Positions 17,286 to 26,859 of a stretch of DNA of 64,000 bases are shown here, piece after piece. The stretch's first letter is position 1. Every line of letters begins with the position of its first letter. The translations under genes and the position numbers were made by a program. Under the pieces are notes generated by a model, which was not told where the DNA came from, did no database searches, and was given only the letters and a program-made list of their open reading frames with translations. The stretch lies in NCBI GenBank assembly GCA_017307505.1, contig JAFKEE010000024.1:124001-188000 (forward strand), given 5' to 3'. Origin of the DNA: Acidobacteriota bacterium (GTDB taxonomy: Bacteria > Acidobacteriota > Terriglobia > Bryobacterales > Bryobacteraceae).

Positions 17286-18308
17286 CTACCTGTGTTTATG
17301 GGAATAGAGGGCTTGGTCTGCCCGGGCCAAAAGCTGGTCGACTGTTTCCCCGGGACGGTATTCCGCGATGCCGATGGAGAGCGTCAGCCGGATCCGCAAG
17401 TCCTTGCCGCCAATCCGGATACGGTAGTCTCCCTCCAGGCTCTGCTCGAGGCCCTTCGAGCGCGGGATGGCATCCTCCAGCCTGCAGGGCAGTACTATGA
17501 CGAATTCATCACCGCCCCAGCGTGCCGCGGTGTCGTCCTGCCTCAACTGCTTCAAAAGGCGGGCTGAAAACGCGCGCAGAAGTTCGTCTCCGGCCAGATG
17601 GCCGTGGGTGTCGTTGATCCGCTTGAAGCGGTTGAAGTCAATCAGCAGCAGGCACACCGGCCCTCCGGGGCTTGTGATCTCCGCCAGGCGATCGTAGAGC
17701 AGGCGCCGGTTGGCGAGTCCGGTGAGCAGGTCCCGGTTGGCACTGTCGGCGACATCCCGCAATCGGCGCCGGTAGAGATTCATCTCCTCGTCCAGTTCCA
17801 GCAACATCCGCTGGTTCTCGAGGCGCATCCTGGCCACCAATTCGTTAACGTGCTGCGCCTCCAACCGGATCAGGGCGCGCAACTCCTCGATCCCGCCCAG
17901 TTTCGTGGCTGCATCGAGGTTCGAAGCGATGTGGCTCAGATCGATCACGCTGCTCTCGCTGCTGCCGGTCAGCGATGCCCGGGCTGAGCTGAGCAGAGCC
18001 AGCACCTCCTCCAGGTCGGCTCGGCCCGCCAGGTGGCTGCGGATCTGTCCGGCTGAGCGCTCGAGCAGCTCCGCCAGCCGTGTTTGGGCGGCCTCTAATG
18101 CCTGGCTGTCCGGATTCACCCTCAAGGCGTCTGCCTGCTCTTTTACCGACAACGCCGGGCCGCTGGATTTGGCGGCAAGTAGCTCAAAAACATGCTCCTG
18201 CACACCACACAGGGCGGACAGATAACAGCCCAGCGTCTGACGGAAACGAACATCGGCGCCTTCCAGTGATTCCATGCTTCGGCGTATACTTACCAGGGTT
18301 CTGGCCAT
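17286..18308 (-). CDS. diguanylate cyclase, GGDEF domain
   Basis: A 340-residue protein. Residues 1-175 are helical, with no membrane segment, probably a sensor or dimerisation region ending in a coiled coil (about 135-170). The GGDEF domain follows (about 175-335): LTGLANRRLLYDRL, DFNRFKRINDTHGH and an intact active site RWGGDEFV. It should make cyclic di-GMP from two GTP. The RxxD inhibitory motif is not in the usual place five residues before GGDEF. With the PilZ and EAL-HDOD genes at the two window ends, it points to c-di-GMP signalling in this organism. Confidence 0.93.
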   Translation of the reverse strand: MARTLVSIRRSMESLEGADVRFRQTLGCYLSALCGVQEHVFELLAAKSSGPALSVKEQADALRVNPDSQALEAAQTRLAELLERSAGQIRSHLAGRADLEEVLALLSSARASLTGSSESSVIDLSHIASNLDAATKLGGIEELRALIRLEAQHVNELVARMRLENQRMLLELDEEMNLYRRRLRDVADSANRDLLTGLANRRLLYDRLAEITSPGGPVCLLLIDFNRFKRINDTHGHLAGDELLRAFSARLLKQLRQDDTAARWGGDEFVIVLPCRLEDAIPRSKGLEQSLEGDYRIRIGGKDLRIRLTLSIGIAEYRPGETVDQLLARADQALYSHKHR

Positions 18309-18407
18309 TTGTTCGCTTGCCTCATCAGGGTCCGTATCGGCCTGATTCTGCCGGACGTGACCTATAAATGCGGCAGCTGTTCCGACTGGCCCGGCCGCGT
18401 TCTGGGC

Positions 18408-18413
18408 TATACT
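18408..18413 (+). promoter_or_regulatory. -10 element upstream of infA
   Basis: TATACT at 18408-18413, 60 bases before the infA start, in the gap after the divergent GGDEF gene. No good -35 is seen. Confidence 0.4.
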
Positions 18414-18472
18414 GATGGATGCACGGTCCCTGTCATGGGGGAAGTGTGCGCAATTCGCGTGTTTGGAGGAAG

Positions 18473-18691
18473 ATGAGCAAAGAAGATTGCATTGAAGTGA
18501 CTGGCACGGTGGTGGAAAAGTTTCCCAGCGGCCTGTTTAGCGTTCAGCTGGATGCGGAGCGTCTCGTGCTGGCCCACCTGGCCGGCAAGCTGCGCCGCAA
18601 CCGGATTCGTGTTCTGGCTGGCGATCGCGTCACTCTGGAGATGTCCCCCTACGACCTCACCAAGGGCCGCATCACCTACCGCCACAAATAG
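18473..18691 (+). CDS. infA: translation initiation factor IF-1
   Basis: A 72-residue S1/OB-fold protein, the normal IF-1 length. [24 protein letters not shown] and the end [12 protein letters not shown] are typical. It binds the 30S A site during initiation. GGAGGA ends 2 bases before ATG at 18473; this fixes the start. The gene stands outside a ribosomal-protein operon, between a GGDEF gene and wecB. A second infA elsewhere in the genome cannot be excluded. Confidence 0.95.
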   Translation: MSKEDCIEVTGTVVEKFPSGLFSVQLDAERLVLAHLAGKLRRNRIRVLAGDRVTLEMSPYDLTKGRITYRHK

Positions 18692-18785
18692 TCCTCAGTT
18701 CATTTCCCATCCCATTTCAACCGCGCCGCCTGATCGCCTGTTCAGGCGCGGGGGCGGTATTGCCTCACCGCCTTAAGGAGTTGCC

Positions 18786-19910
18786 ATGCAGCCTCCCAAG
18801 GTACTTGTTGTTTTTGGCACAAGGCCCGAAGCCATTAAGTTGTGCCCGCTCGTTTTGCATCTGTTGAGCCGTCCGGCGGAATTCCAAACCAAAGTCTGCA
18901 TTACCGCGCAGCACCGGGCGATTCTCGATGCGATGCTGCAGCGTTTCGGCATTTCTCCCGACCATGACCTGAACGTCATGCGGCCGAACCAGACCCTGTC
19001 CGGGTTGACGGCCCGGATCCTGGAAGGACTGGAGCCAGTCTTGCAGTCTGAGAAGCCCGATCTGTTGATTGCACAGGGCGATACGACCACGACCTTCGCC
19101 GCCTCCCTGGCCGCGTTCTATCACCGGGTGGCCATCGGGCACGTCGAGGCGGGGCTCCGTACGGGCGATCTCAGCCAGCCGTTCCCCGAAGAACTCAACC
19201 GAGTCCTTACCGGGCGGATGACGGACCTGCACTTCGCACCCACGCCGCGCGCGGCCGCCAATCTGCTGCAGGAAGGTGTCCCGCCGGAACGGGTCTTCCT
19301 TACGGGGAATACCGGCATCGACGCGTTGCTGTACACGCGCGAAAAGCTGCTCTCCGGCGCCTGGACAGGCTATGCCGGGCCCCTGCCGCCTCCCGGCAAG
19401 CACCTCGTGCTGGTCACTGCCCACCGCCGCGAGAGCTTCGGCGAAGGGTTTGAGGGCATCTGTGAGGGCTTGGCGCGCATCGCCACGCGCGGCGACACCG
19501 AGATCATCTATCCAGTCCATCCCAACCCGAATGTCCGTGGCGTGGTGGAGCGGAAGTTGAACGGCGTGCCGGGCATCCGGCTGATCGAGCCGTTGGACTA
19601 CGTGCCATTTGTCGACCTGATGCGGCGCGCCGACATCCTGCTCACCGATTCCGGCGGAGTTCAGGAAGAGGGGCCGTCCCTGGGCAAGCCCGTCCTGGTG
19701 ATGCGGGACAAGACAGAACGGCAGGAGGCCGTGGAATCCGGGACCGCCCTGCTGGTGGGGACGAACCCCGACAGAATTGCTTCCGAAGTGGCACTTCTGC
19801 TGAATTCTGCCGAGGCCCGCGAACCGTTCACACGATTTCAAAATCCCTTCGGGGATGGCCACGCCTGCGGCCGGATCGCCGACGCAATTTCCTCATTCTT
19901 CAAGACTTAG
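18786..19910 (+). CDS. wecB: UDP-N-acetylglucosamine 2-epimerase (non-hydrolysing)
   Basis: A 374-residue enzyme that interconverts UDP-GlcNAc and UDP-ManNAc for envelope polysaccharides. FGTRPEAIKLCPL at the start, GDTTTTFAAS, HVEAGLRTGD, VTAHRRESFGEG and DSGGVQEEGPSLGKPVLVMRD carry the conserved substrate-binding residues of the GT-B-fold family. The length equals E. coli WecB (376). AAGGAG precedes the ATG by 6 bases. No other polysaccharide genes are adjacent. Confidence 0.95.
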   Translation: MQPPKVLVVFGTRPEAIKLCPLVLHLLSRPAEFQTKVCITAQHRAILDAMLQRFGISPDHDLNVMRPNQTLSGLTARILEGLEPVLQSEKPDLLIAQGDTTTTFAASLAAFYHRVAIGHVEAGLRTGDLSQPFPEELNRVLTGRMTDLHFAPTPRAAANLLQEGVPPERVFLTGNTGIDALLYTREKLLSGAWTGYAGPLPPPGKHLVLVTAHRRESFGEGFEGICEGLARIATRGDTEIIYPVHPNPNVRGVVERKLNGVPGIRLIEPLDYVPFVDLMRRADILLTDSGGVQEEGPSLGKPVLVMRDKTERQEAVESGTALLVGTNPDRIASEVALLLNSAEAREPFTRFQNPFGDGHACGRIADAISSFFKT

Positions 19911-20014
19911 TCTGTCCCGTTAATTTTCGTGAATGTGAGTCAAAAAAGCCTGCCGCCAGGCATGGAATTTGGTGGGGCCCGCTTACAATGCGCCCGGAGA
20001 AAGAGGAAATTCTC

Positions 20015-21061
20015 ATGCGCACTTCGATTGAGGCGATACGGCCCCGCGGGATGAACGCGGCGGGCCTGAATGAATTGGCCGCCGGTTTACGGCGGCGGGT
20101 GGTGGGACAGAGCGAGGCGATCGAGGCGATTGTGCCTTACGTCGAGCTCTTCGAGGCGGGGCTGGCCCCGGCGGGCCGGCCGGCAGGGGTGTTTCTCCTG
20201 CTGGGGCCCACCGGCACCGGCAAGACCAGGACGGTGGAGGCGCTGGCCGACGCGCTGCACGGCAGTGAGCGGAACGTGCTGCGCATTGACTGCGGCGAGT
20301 TCCAACTGGAACACGAAGTGGCGAAGTTGATTGGAGCGCCGCCCGGCTACCTGGGGCATCGCGAGACCCAGCCGATGATCAGCCAGCAGAAGCTGAATGC
20401 GGTTGCGAGCGAACGCAGCGGCCTGTCCATCGTGCTGCTGGACGAGATCGAAAAAGCGGCTCCGTCGATGCGGCGCCTGCTGCTGGGTGTGCTGGACAAG
20501 GCGACGTTGAAGCTGGGCGACAACACCACCGTCAACTTCGAACGGAGCCTGATCTTCATGACCTCCAACCTGGGTGCGCGCGAGATGATGTCGGAACTGC
20601 ACGACCGTTTCGGCCTGGCATCGGCGCTGCCTTCACAGGCCGATGCGAAAGTGCTCCGCGGCATTAGCACCGGAGCCGTACGCAGACAGTTCTCGCCGGA
20701 GTTCGTCAATCGCGTGGATGCGATGCTCACCTATCAGCCGCTCGACCGGGCGGCGACTGAGCGGATTCTTGACCTGCAACTGGAGGCGCTGGAGCGGCAC
20801 ATCGCCCTGCGGCTGGGCGCGTCCGCTTTCCAGTTGGACTTGACCCTCGGCGCTCGCAACTTCCTGATCGAACGAGGCACCAGCGCAGAGTATGGCGCCC
20901 GCGAGCTGAAGCGGGCCATTCACCGGCACCTCATCCAGCCCTTGGCAAGGCTAGTCCTGGACAAGGCCATCGATGCGGGAGATGTCGTCGACGTAGGCGT
21001 GGGGAGCGGCGGAGCAATGCTCGACTTTGCACCGAAATCCCGTCAGGTCCCAGCGGCATAA
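20015..21061 (+). CDS. single-domain Clp/ClpB-like AAA+ ATPase
   Basis: A 348-residue protein equivalent to the second AAA+ module of ClpA/ClpB plus the C-terminal small domain. Walker A is GPTGTGKT, the pore loop GAPPGYLGH (with the substrate-gripping Tyr), Walker B IVLLDEIEKA, sensor 1 FMTSNLG and arginine finger FVNRVD; all are intact, so it should hydrolyse ATP. The N-terminal and first AAA+ domains and ClpP-docking loop of ClpA are absent. ATG 20015 is chosen for AGAGGA 8 bases upstream. It could be a stand-alone unfoldase. Next downstream are an odd tRNA and an SPFH gene. Confidence 0.9.
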   Translation: MRTSIEAIRPRGMNAAGLNELAAGLRRRVVGQSEAIEAIVPYVELFEAGLAPAGRPAGVFLLLGPTGTGKTRTVEALADALHGSERNVLRIDCGEFQLEHEVAKLIGAPPGYLGHRETQPMISQQKLNAVASERSGLSIVLLDEIEKAAPSMRRLLLGVLDKATLKLGDNTTVNFERSLIFMTSNLGAREMMSELHDRFGLASALPSQADAKVLRGISTGAVRRQFSPEFVNRVDAMLTYQPLDRAATERILDLQLEALERHIALRLGASAFQLDLTLGARNFLIERGTSAEYGARELKRAIHRHLIQPLARLVLDKAIDAGDVVDVGVGSGGAMLDFAPKSRQVPAA

Positions 21062-21085
21062 ATCAGAATTATTTACACACGCTTG

Positions 21086-21114
21086 TTGACTTATGCCGGT
21101 TGGTCTTTTATCCT
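21086..21114 (+). promoter_or_regulatory. promoter of the CAT-anticodon tRNA
   Basis: TTGACT (21086-21091), a 17-base spacer, TATCCT (21109-21114). Transcription would begin near 21121. GGATAG (21121-21126) can pair with CTATCC (21223-21228), closing a leader of about 108 bases just before the tRNA. Confidence 0.6.
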
Positions 21115-21231
21115 TGCAAAGGATAGGGGCACACGCCTATGACGAATCACTGCCACAAGTCGAGGTTCAAAAATCCTCTCTGGTGCGGCTTCCCTGAAGT
21201 ACCGCATACCGGCATGGTCCGTCTATCCGAT

Positions 21232-21306
21232 CTGGATATAGCTCAGAGGTAGAGCAGCGGACTCATCATCCGTAGGTCGCGGGTTCGACTCCCGTTATCC
21301 CAGCCA
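21232..21306 (+). tRNA. tRNA with CAT anticodon (Met-type), atypical
   Basis: A 75-base cloverleaf with encoded CCA: D arm GCTC/GAGC, anticodon stem GCGGA/TCCGT, loop CTCATCA (anticodon CAT), variable AGGTC, T stem GCGGG/CCCGT, loop TTCGACT. Acceptor pairs 3-7 are good, but 1-72 is C/A and 2-71 is T/C, and position 37 is C instead of a purine. C1/A72 recalls initiator tRNA, yet the three G-C pairs of the initiator anticodon stem are lacking. It could be elongator Met, Ile2 (lysidine) or a decaying gene. Confidence 0.75.
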
Positions 21307-21600
21307 ACCGGGCTCCCAAGCCCATTAAGCACACAACACTGACCCCAGGCGCTGGTTCCAGCCTGAGCCGTTTTCATTCCTCCTCCGGGCGGACCTGAAG
21401 CGGCGATGGCAGCGGCCGCCTCGCTTCGAGCGGGGACAATGGCTGCCTGACCAGGCCGTTTCGGCCGGCCGGCAAGGCAGACGGAAGTTCTGAATTTTCG
21501 TCGAAATTCCGGTCGAATTATTCGGACAATCCGGCGCTGGATTTTCGCCCGCGAGGTGATCGCGGAGCCGCGTCTGGGGCTGTTTTTTTAGGAGGTACGT
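21307..21600 (+). other. non-coding gap between tRNA and SPFH gene
   Basis: No credible gene. Just after the tRNA there is a 5-base hairpin (21310-21323). A longer one at 21346-21365 (CAGG..CTGG/CCAG..CCTG with a CG bulge) is followed by TTTT at 21371-21374 and may terminate the tRNA transcript. The gap ends with a very strong AGGAGG before 21601. Confidence 0.45.
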
Positions 21601-22716
21601 ATGTTTTGGAAGCGCATTACCGTCGGCGACCGTGAGCGGGTTCTGGTGATCCGCGACGGCCGCTTCGACACCATCCTCGGCCCCGGCGAGCACAACCTGT
21701 TCGTCTCCCCGCTGACGCGGCTGGAGACCGTGGTCTGCCGCACGGACGGTCTGATTTTCGAGAGCGAGTGGAACCGGTTTCTGCTGAAGCAGCGGCAGGA
21801 CCTGATCGAGACCTTCTTCGTCCTGGTGGAGACCAGCGACGTGGAGGTGGCGATGGTTTCGGCCGACGGCCGCCTGTTCCAGGTGCTGCCGCCCGCCCGC
21901 CGGGCGCTGTACTGGAAGGGCGAAGCCGAGGTCACGGCCGAACTCGTTGTCGTGATTGACGAACCCGAGGTTCCGGCTGCCAGGCTGCCGGCTCTCGAGC
22001 GCCTGGGCTCCGCCGCCCCCGTGACGATGGCACGGGTGGCGGAGGGCCAGGCCGGTTTGCTGTACCTCGACAACAGGTTCACCCGCACTCTGGAAGCCGG
22101 AAAGCACGCCTTCTGGAACGCCGCGGGCCCGCGCATCGACACGGTCGATCTGCGGCGCCAGACCATGGAAATTGCCGGCCAGGAGATCCTTACCCGCGAC
22201 AAGGTATCGCTGCGGGTGAACATCTCAGCCGAATACCAGGTGGCCGATCCGGTCGTGGCGGCGCGCACCGCCAAGGATCCGGCTTCGCTGCTCTACCGCG
22301 CCCTGCAGCTGGCGGTACGCCGCACGCTGGGCCACCGGACCCTCGACGAGGTCTTGGCCGATAAGACCGACGTTGACGAGACTGTGGCGCAGGAGGTGCG
22401 CGAAGAGCTGTCCGCCTGTGGCCTGCGCGTGGGCGCCATCGCGTTGAAGGACATCATCCTGCCCGGAGAGGTGAGGGATATCCTCAACCAGGTGGTCACG
22501 GCTGAAAAGCAGGCTCAGGCCAACCTCATCCGCCGCCGGGAAGAGACTGCGGCCACCCGGTCCCTGTTGAACACCGCCCGGCTGATGGAAGAGAACCCGC
22601 TGCTGGTCCGGCTCAAGGAACTGGAGACCCTGGAGCGGGTGGTTGAGAAGGTGGACCGCGTCACCGTCTCTGACGGTCTGACCGGTCTGTTGACCAACCT
22701 GGTGACGATCAAGTGA
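21601..22716 (+). CDS. SPFH/band 7 (slipin-like) protein
   Basis: A 371-residue protein. The SPFH core spans about residues 140-300 (VDLRRQTMEIAGQEILTRDK, VSLRVNISAEYQV, LRVGAIALKDIILPGEVRDIL), followed by a helical coiled-coil tail (300-345). The first 130 residues look like a second, diverged band 7-like domain (VLVIRDGRFDTILGPGEHNLF). Unlike most slipins there is no N-terminal membrane segment, so membrane contact would be indirect. The family forms scaffolds for membrane protein complexes. Start by AGGAGG 7 bases upstream. Monocistronic. Confidence 0.88.
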   Translation: MFWKRITVGDRERVLVIRDGRFDTILGPGEHNLFVSPLTRLETVVCRTDGLIFESEWNRFLLKQRQDLIETFFVLVETSDVEVAMVSADGRLFQVLPPARRALYWKGEAEVTAELVVVIDEPEVPAARLPALERLGSAAPVTMARVAEGQAGLLYLDNRFTRTLEAGKHAFWNAAGPRIDTVDLRRQTMEIAGQEILTRDKVSLRVNISAEYQVADPVVAARTAKDPASLLYRALQLAVRRTLGHRTLDEVLADKTDVDETVAQEVREELSACGLRVGAIALKDIILPGEVRDILNQVVTAEKQAQANLIRRREETAATRSLLNTARLMEENPLLVRLKELETLERVVEKVDRVTVSDGLTGLLTNLVTIK

Positions 22717-22743
22717 AGCGAGGAAGTGAGCGGTCCCGGCCGC

Positions 22744-25700
22744 TCACTTCGAATCCAAAATCACAGGCGAGCTGGTGCGGGCGGGCACTCCGTGCGCGAA
22801 AGATTCCACCACCGCCTGGAACTCCGTAAGGCGAATGGGCTTGGCGATATAGCCGTCCATCCCCGCATTCAGACAGCGTTCCCGATCGCCTTCCATCGCG
22901 CTGGCCGTCATGGCCACGATGGGAATGTGGCCTCCGGTCTCCCGTTCCCAATTCCGGATCGCCGCAGTGGCCTGCAACCCGTCCATTTCGGGCATTTCCG
23001 CGTCCATCAGGACCAGCGAGAACTCTTCTTTCCGCACCGCTTCCACGGCGATCTTCCCATTGCCGGCAACGGTTACCTGGCAGCCCCGCTTCTCCAGGAA
23101 CTGCACGGCGAGCCGCTGGTTGATGGCGTTGTCCTCGGCCAGCAGAATCCTCAGTCCGGCCAGCGACCGGGAGAATCGCTGCTGCTTTGCGTCCTCTGCC
23201 CGCGCCGGTAGCAAGGGTGCAGGCGCCGCAGCCGGATGGGCCGTACGGGCCGCGAGGCGTCCGGACAGTACCCGACCCACCACGGCACGTAGCTCCGAAC
23301 GCCTCACTGGTTTTGTCAGGTAGGAAGACACATCCAATTCCCGGCAGCGCGCGGCGTCGCCCGCCTTGCCCGCAGAAGTAAGCAGGACGATGGACGTGTC
23401 CTTCAGCCGTTCATCCTGACGGACGCAGCCGGCCAAAGTGAAGCCGTCCATGTGCGGCATGTGGCCGTCTGTCAGCAGCAGCGGGTACGGTTCCCCACAC
23501 TGATGGGCGCGGCGCAACTCCGCCAGGGCCGATTCGGCATCCGGCATCAGCGTCGGGTTCATATTCCAGCTGGTCAAGGTGAGGTCCAGGATCCGCCGGT
23601 TGGTGGAGTTGTCGTCGACCACCAACACACGGACGCCGGACAGCGGGTAGGCCACTTCCGGTTCGGGTACCGCGGAAGTCCGGGACTCCTGAACGGTTGC
23701 CGTGAAATGGAAGGTGCTGCCTTCCTCGGGCTGGCTTTCCACCCAGAGCTTGCCGCCCATCATGCTGACCAGCCTCGCGGAGATGGCCAGGCCCAGCCCT
23801 GTGCCGCCGAACATGCGAGTAGTGGAGTTGTCGGCTTGTGCGAACGCCTCGAAGATGACCTTCTGCTTGTCCTCCGGGATACCGATGCCGGTGTCCCGCA
23901 CGGCGAAGTGCAGCACGCATTCGCCCGTCTCTTCCTTCCGGGCGTCCACCATCGCCTTCAGTTCCACTTCGCCCTGGGCAGTGAACTTCAGCGCATTACC
24001 CAACAGGTTGACGAGCACCTGCCGCAGCCGTGCCGCGTCGCCGATAATCACGTTCGGCAGGCCCGACTCGAAGTCGCTGATCAGCTCGAGATCCTTGGCA
24101 TGCGCTCTAAGAGCGAACGTACGCAGGACGGTGTGGATGCTCTCGTGGAGGTCGAACTCCACGCGATCGATCTCGATCTTGCCGGCTTCGATCTTCGAAA
24201 AGTCCAGGATGTCGTTGATGACGGTCAACAGGCCGTCGGCCGAGTCTTTTACCAGCTCCAGGTATTCGCGTTGTTCCTTTGCCAGGTTCGTGTCGAGCAC
24301 CAGTTCGGTCATGCCCAGCACTCCGTTCATGGGGGTGCGGATCTCGTGGCTCATGCTGGCCAGGAACTCACTCTTGGCCCGGCTGGCGGCCTCGGCGGCC
24401 TTCTTCAGCGCCTCTTCCTGAGTCAGTTTGACCTGGATAATCTCCGTCTGTTGCCGCACCCGCCGCCGCAGGATGAAGACCCAGGCCAGCGCCATCAGAG
24501 CCACCAGCGCGATCAGTCCCAACCCTTCAAAAGTGCGCCGGACCGTCCACCAGGGTGCGGTCCGCAGGAGATGGATATCCCCGGCGTCACCCAGCAACAG
24601 GGAGAAAGACACCGGTCTGAGGTCGTCGCTGCCGTCCGCACGAATGGAACAGATGCCCCGCAATCGCAGCAGGCTGCCGCGTTCCAGGGGCGGCAGGCGC
24701 GTGCCAAGATCCAGTTTGGCGGCAAACAGCACCCGGCCGGCCTGCATCACCAGGGTCTGGTCCATCTGCGTGGCCACCCGGTCGACCAGAACCGCATCGA
24801 GCTCGACCAGTTGCAGGTCGTGAGCATCCTCCAGTGCCTGGTCCGCCGTGACATGCAGCGGTACCGGCGGCTGGCTCGAGCGAATCAGCCTGAGTTCGGC
24901 ATACCCCATGAGGGGGCTGAACTCGCCGGGCCGCGGTACTCCGGCCACGTCCACCACGTCTCCCGCATGCAGTTCGGTGTGGGGGTGCTTCTCCACAAGC
25001 AGACCCGCCGAGCCGTCGCTGAGGTAGGTAGGCCCTTCCGGCTTGGACATGACCACCTTGCCATACACCCTGACTCGGTGGGCCGAGTTGCCATCCGGAG
25101 AGTAGCTCATCAGGTCGGAGAATGGCCGGGCCGGTTGCAGGAACGGGTCGGAGGAAGGCTGATCCACTTGGATGAAACTGAGCGACGGGACCAGCAGAGA
25201 GACGCCAACCAGTTGACGGCGGAAATTGAAGCGCGAACCGCAGACTCCGCGCAGACGGATGGTGGCGTCCAACAGGCTGTGAGGCGGTTTCACCAGGTCC
25301 GGGATGCGCGCCTCAAAGCGGTGCGAGCCCCAGTTCAGGTCCAGCGTGGTATCCGTGCTCGAAACCCTGATCGCCTGCACAACTCCGCGAGCCTCCACCC
25401 AGTTGCTGTCTTCCTGTCCGGAGAGCAGGTCGTCGATTTCCGGTTGGCGGGGCTGAGGCAGGGGCGCCTTGCCGAGGCTGCGGATCCTGGGCGCGAGGAT
25501 GATGGGTGCGAACTCACCCGGTCCGGTTATCCCCTCCAGCGCAATCAGGTCTCCAGTGACCAGATTGCTGTTGTCCAGGGAATGTCCAGCTACATAGATG
25601 CCGCCGGTTGCGTCCTGCACGAACAGGGAGTGGCGCGAAATCTCGTGGGCAGTGACAACGGCATTCATCCGGACCGGATACCCGAGAGCGGCCTCGGAGG

Positions 25701-26736
25701 ATTTCATGCGGTGGATGTCCGCGACGGTTGTCAACAGCCGCAGGTGGTTCTGGTTCTCTGAACTGGAGGCATTGTGGACGTCGCCGGCCGGGATCAACTG
25801 GGCGTCAGTCAGCACCAGGCGGCCCTCTTCTACTTCGAGAAAACCGCGTGCCTCCGCCAGGTCAGTCGGACCGGATGGCGCGGCAAAGCCGGCTCGCAGG
25901 TGCAGCCGGCCGGAGGAGTCAGAGAACTGGTCGCCATCGGCTCGCCCACGCAATCGTACGCGGTGAGCCGGCAGGTGATCCAGGCCTTTCGCCAGGATGG
26001 AGGCAATCGTCTGCACGGGCTGGGCTTCGATGGGCGTAGGCAGTTTCACTACCCTGATGTTGGAGAGCCGGGCGACCCGCAATCTGGCGCGGCTAGGCTC
26101 GCCTTCGGCATCGAAACTCAGGCTGAGCACGCCGCGGACGGCAACTTCATTGTCCACGAGGCCTGTGTAGTCGGCGCCCGCGTGATCGACCACAAACGCG
26201 TTCACAGGTCCCTTGGACGAGTACAGTACAGCCTTGATTCGCCCGGTACCCTCCAGGCCGATGGACCGGATGACGCCGTGCATTTCCACCAGGCTGTATT
26301 CCAGGTCTGGCCGGGTCGACTGCTCCGGTCCGAGCTGGACTGCTTCGACGACCCCGGCGCCTTCCAGAACCCGGATGGTTGGCTGAATAATGAGTGGGCT
26401 GGGGCTGCCGGCGCCCGCTATGCCGGTGACGGCGACGCGCTGTCCGGGATGCAGGCCCTGAGGTAGCTCGGCGTTCTCCACCCTCACTCCGCCGGTTTCA
26501 TCTTGCAGGAAAAGAATCTTCCAGGCCGGGTCAACAAAAGTGACGGTGCCCTGGACCTTCACCGTGACCTGTCCTTGCAGGGCCGACTGGTCGAGCTTGC
26601 GCAGTTCCCGAACGGACTGGACGACGGGGCTGGAGGTGAGCGGATTCCGGTTGCAACTCCAGGGGAGGCAGCACAGGCATATGAGCGCCAGGCGGCGCCA
26701 GTTGCGACCGGCACGGGTCTCCATGCGTACCACCAC
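22744..26736 (-). CDS. hybrid histidine kinase with OB-like repeat sensor and two receiver domains
   Basis: A 1330-residue membrane protein. A hydrophobic N terminus (about 15-28) exports a sensor of about 690 residues made of some seven diverged OB-like beta-barrel repeats, with repeated phrases such as [22 protein letters not shown] and [11 protein letters not shown] followed by GDxxxxxGxxGPGEF. One membrane segment lies near 735-755. Then come HisKA with SHEIRTP (His about 795), HATPase with NALKFT and GTGLGLAIS, receiver 1 (Asp in LLTDGHMP, about 1088) and receiver 2 (Asp in LMDAEMP, about 1244). No HPt or DNA-binding domain is in the protein or next to it. ATG 26724 is an alternative start. 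A palindrome lies upstream at 26776. Confidence 0.93.
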   Translation of the reverse strand: MVVRMETRAGRNWRRLALICLCCLPWSCNRNPLTSSPVVQSVRELRKLDQSALQGQVTVKVQGTVTFVDPAWKILFLQDETGGVRVENAELPQGLHPGQRVAVTGIAGAGSPSPLIIQPTIRVLEGAGVVEAVQLGPEQSTRPDLEYSLVEMHGVIRSIGLEGTGRIKAVLYSSKGPVNAFVVDHAGADYTGLVDNEVAVRGVLSLSFDAEGEPSRARLRVARLSNIRVVKLPTPIEAQPVQTIASILAKGLDHLPAHRVRLRGRADGDQFSDSSGRLHLRAGFAAPSGPTDLAEARGFLEVEEGRLVLTDAQLIPAGDVHNASSSENQNHLRLLTTVADIHRMKSSEAALGYPVRMNAVVTAHEISRHSLFVQDATGGIYVAGHSLDNSNLVTGDLIALEGITGPGEFAPIILAPRIRSLGKAPLPQPRQPEIDDLLSGQEDSNWVEARGVVQAIRVSSTDTTLDLNWGSHRFEARIPDLVKPPHSLLDATIRLRGVCGSRFNFRRQLVGVSLLVPSLSFIQVDQPSSDPFLQPARPFSDLMSYSPDGNSAHRVRVYGKVVMSKPEGPTYLSDGSAGLLVEKHPHTELHAGDVVDVAGVPRPGEFSPLMGYAELRLIRSSQPPVPLHVTADQALEDAHDLQLVELDAVLVDRVATQMDQTLVMQAGRVLFAAKLDLGTRLPPLERGSLLRLRGICSIRADGSDDLRPVSFSLLLGDAGDIHLLRTAPWWTVRRTFEGLGLIALVALMALAWVFILRRRVRQQTEIIQVKLTQEEALKKAAEAASRAKSEFLASMSHEIRTPMNGVLGMTELVLDTNLAKEQREYLELVKDSADGLLTVINDILDFSKIEAGKIEIDRVEFDLHESIHTVLRTFALRAHAKDLELISDFESGLPNVIIGDAARLRQVLVNLLGNALKFTAQGEVELKAMVDARKEETGECVLHFAVRDTGIGIPEDKQKVIFEAFAQADNSTTRMFGGTGLGLAISARLVSMMGGKLWVESQPEEGSTFHFTATVQESRTSAVPEPEVAYPLSGVRVLVVDDNSTNRRILDLTLTSWNMNPTLMPDAESALAELRRAHQCGEPYPLLLTDGHMPHMDGFTLAGCVRQDERLKDTSIVLLTSAGKAGDAARCRELDVSSYLTKPVRRSELRAVVGRVLSGRLAARTAHPAAAPAPLLPARAEDAKQQRFSRSLAGLRILLAEDNAINQRLAVQFLEKRGCQVTVAGNGKIAVEAVRKEEFSLVLMDAEMPEMDGLQATAAIRNWERETGGHIPIVAMTASAMEGDRERCLNAGMDGYIAKPIRLTEFQAVVESFAHGVPARTSSPVILDSK

Positions 26737-26775
26737 GCTTAGATATCGGATCTACGGATGGGGTACATGAGCCCA

Positions 26776-26794
26776 TTTTGTACTGCGTACAAAA
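26776..26794. promoter_or_regulatory. palindromic operator candidate upstream of the hybrid kinase
   Basis: TTTTGTAC-TGC-GTACAAAA is a perfect 8-base inverted repeat with a 3-base centre, 40 bases upstream of the kinase start. It is AT-rich against the GC-rich background. No T-tail suits a terminator in either direction, so a dimeric regulator site is more likely. Confidence 0.5.
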
Positions 26795-26859
26795 CCTGGC
26801 CGGGGGATAGGTGGTTTTCCTTGGGGTAGAGTCTGTTTTCGCTTTTTCTTTGCAAAAAC

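Noticed and set aside
21121-21228. A second tRNA in the leader upstream of the CAT tRNA
   Set aside because: A T-arm-like GAGGTTCAAAAATCCTC and a closing GGATAG/CTATCC pair exist, but no consistent D arm, anticodon arm or 7-base acceptor can be built.
23452-25761. 769-codon open frame on the plus strand inside the hybrid kinase gene
   Set aside because: The minus-strand kinase has clear HisKA, HATPase and receiver motifs; the plus frame has no recognisable domain.
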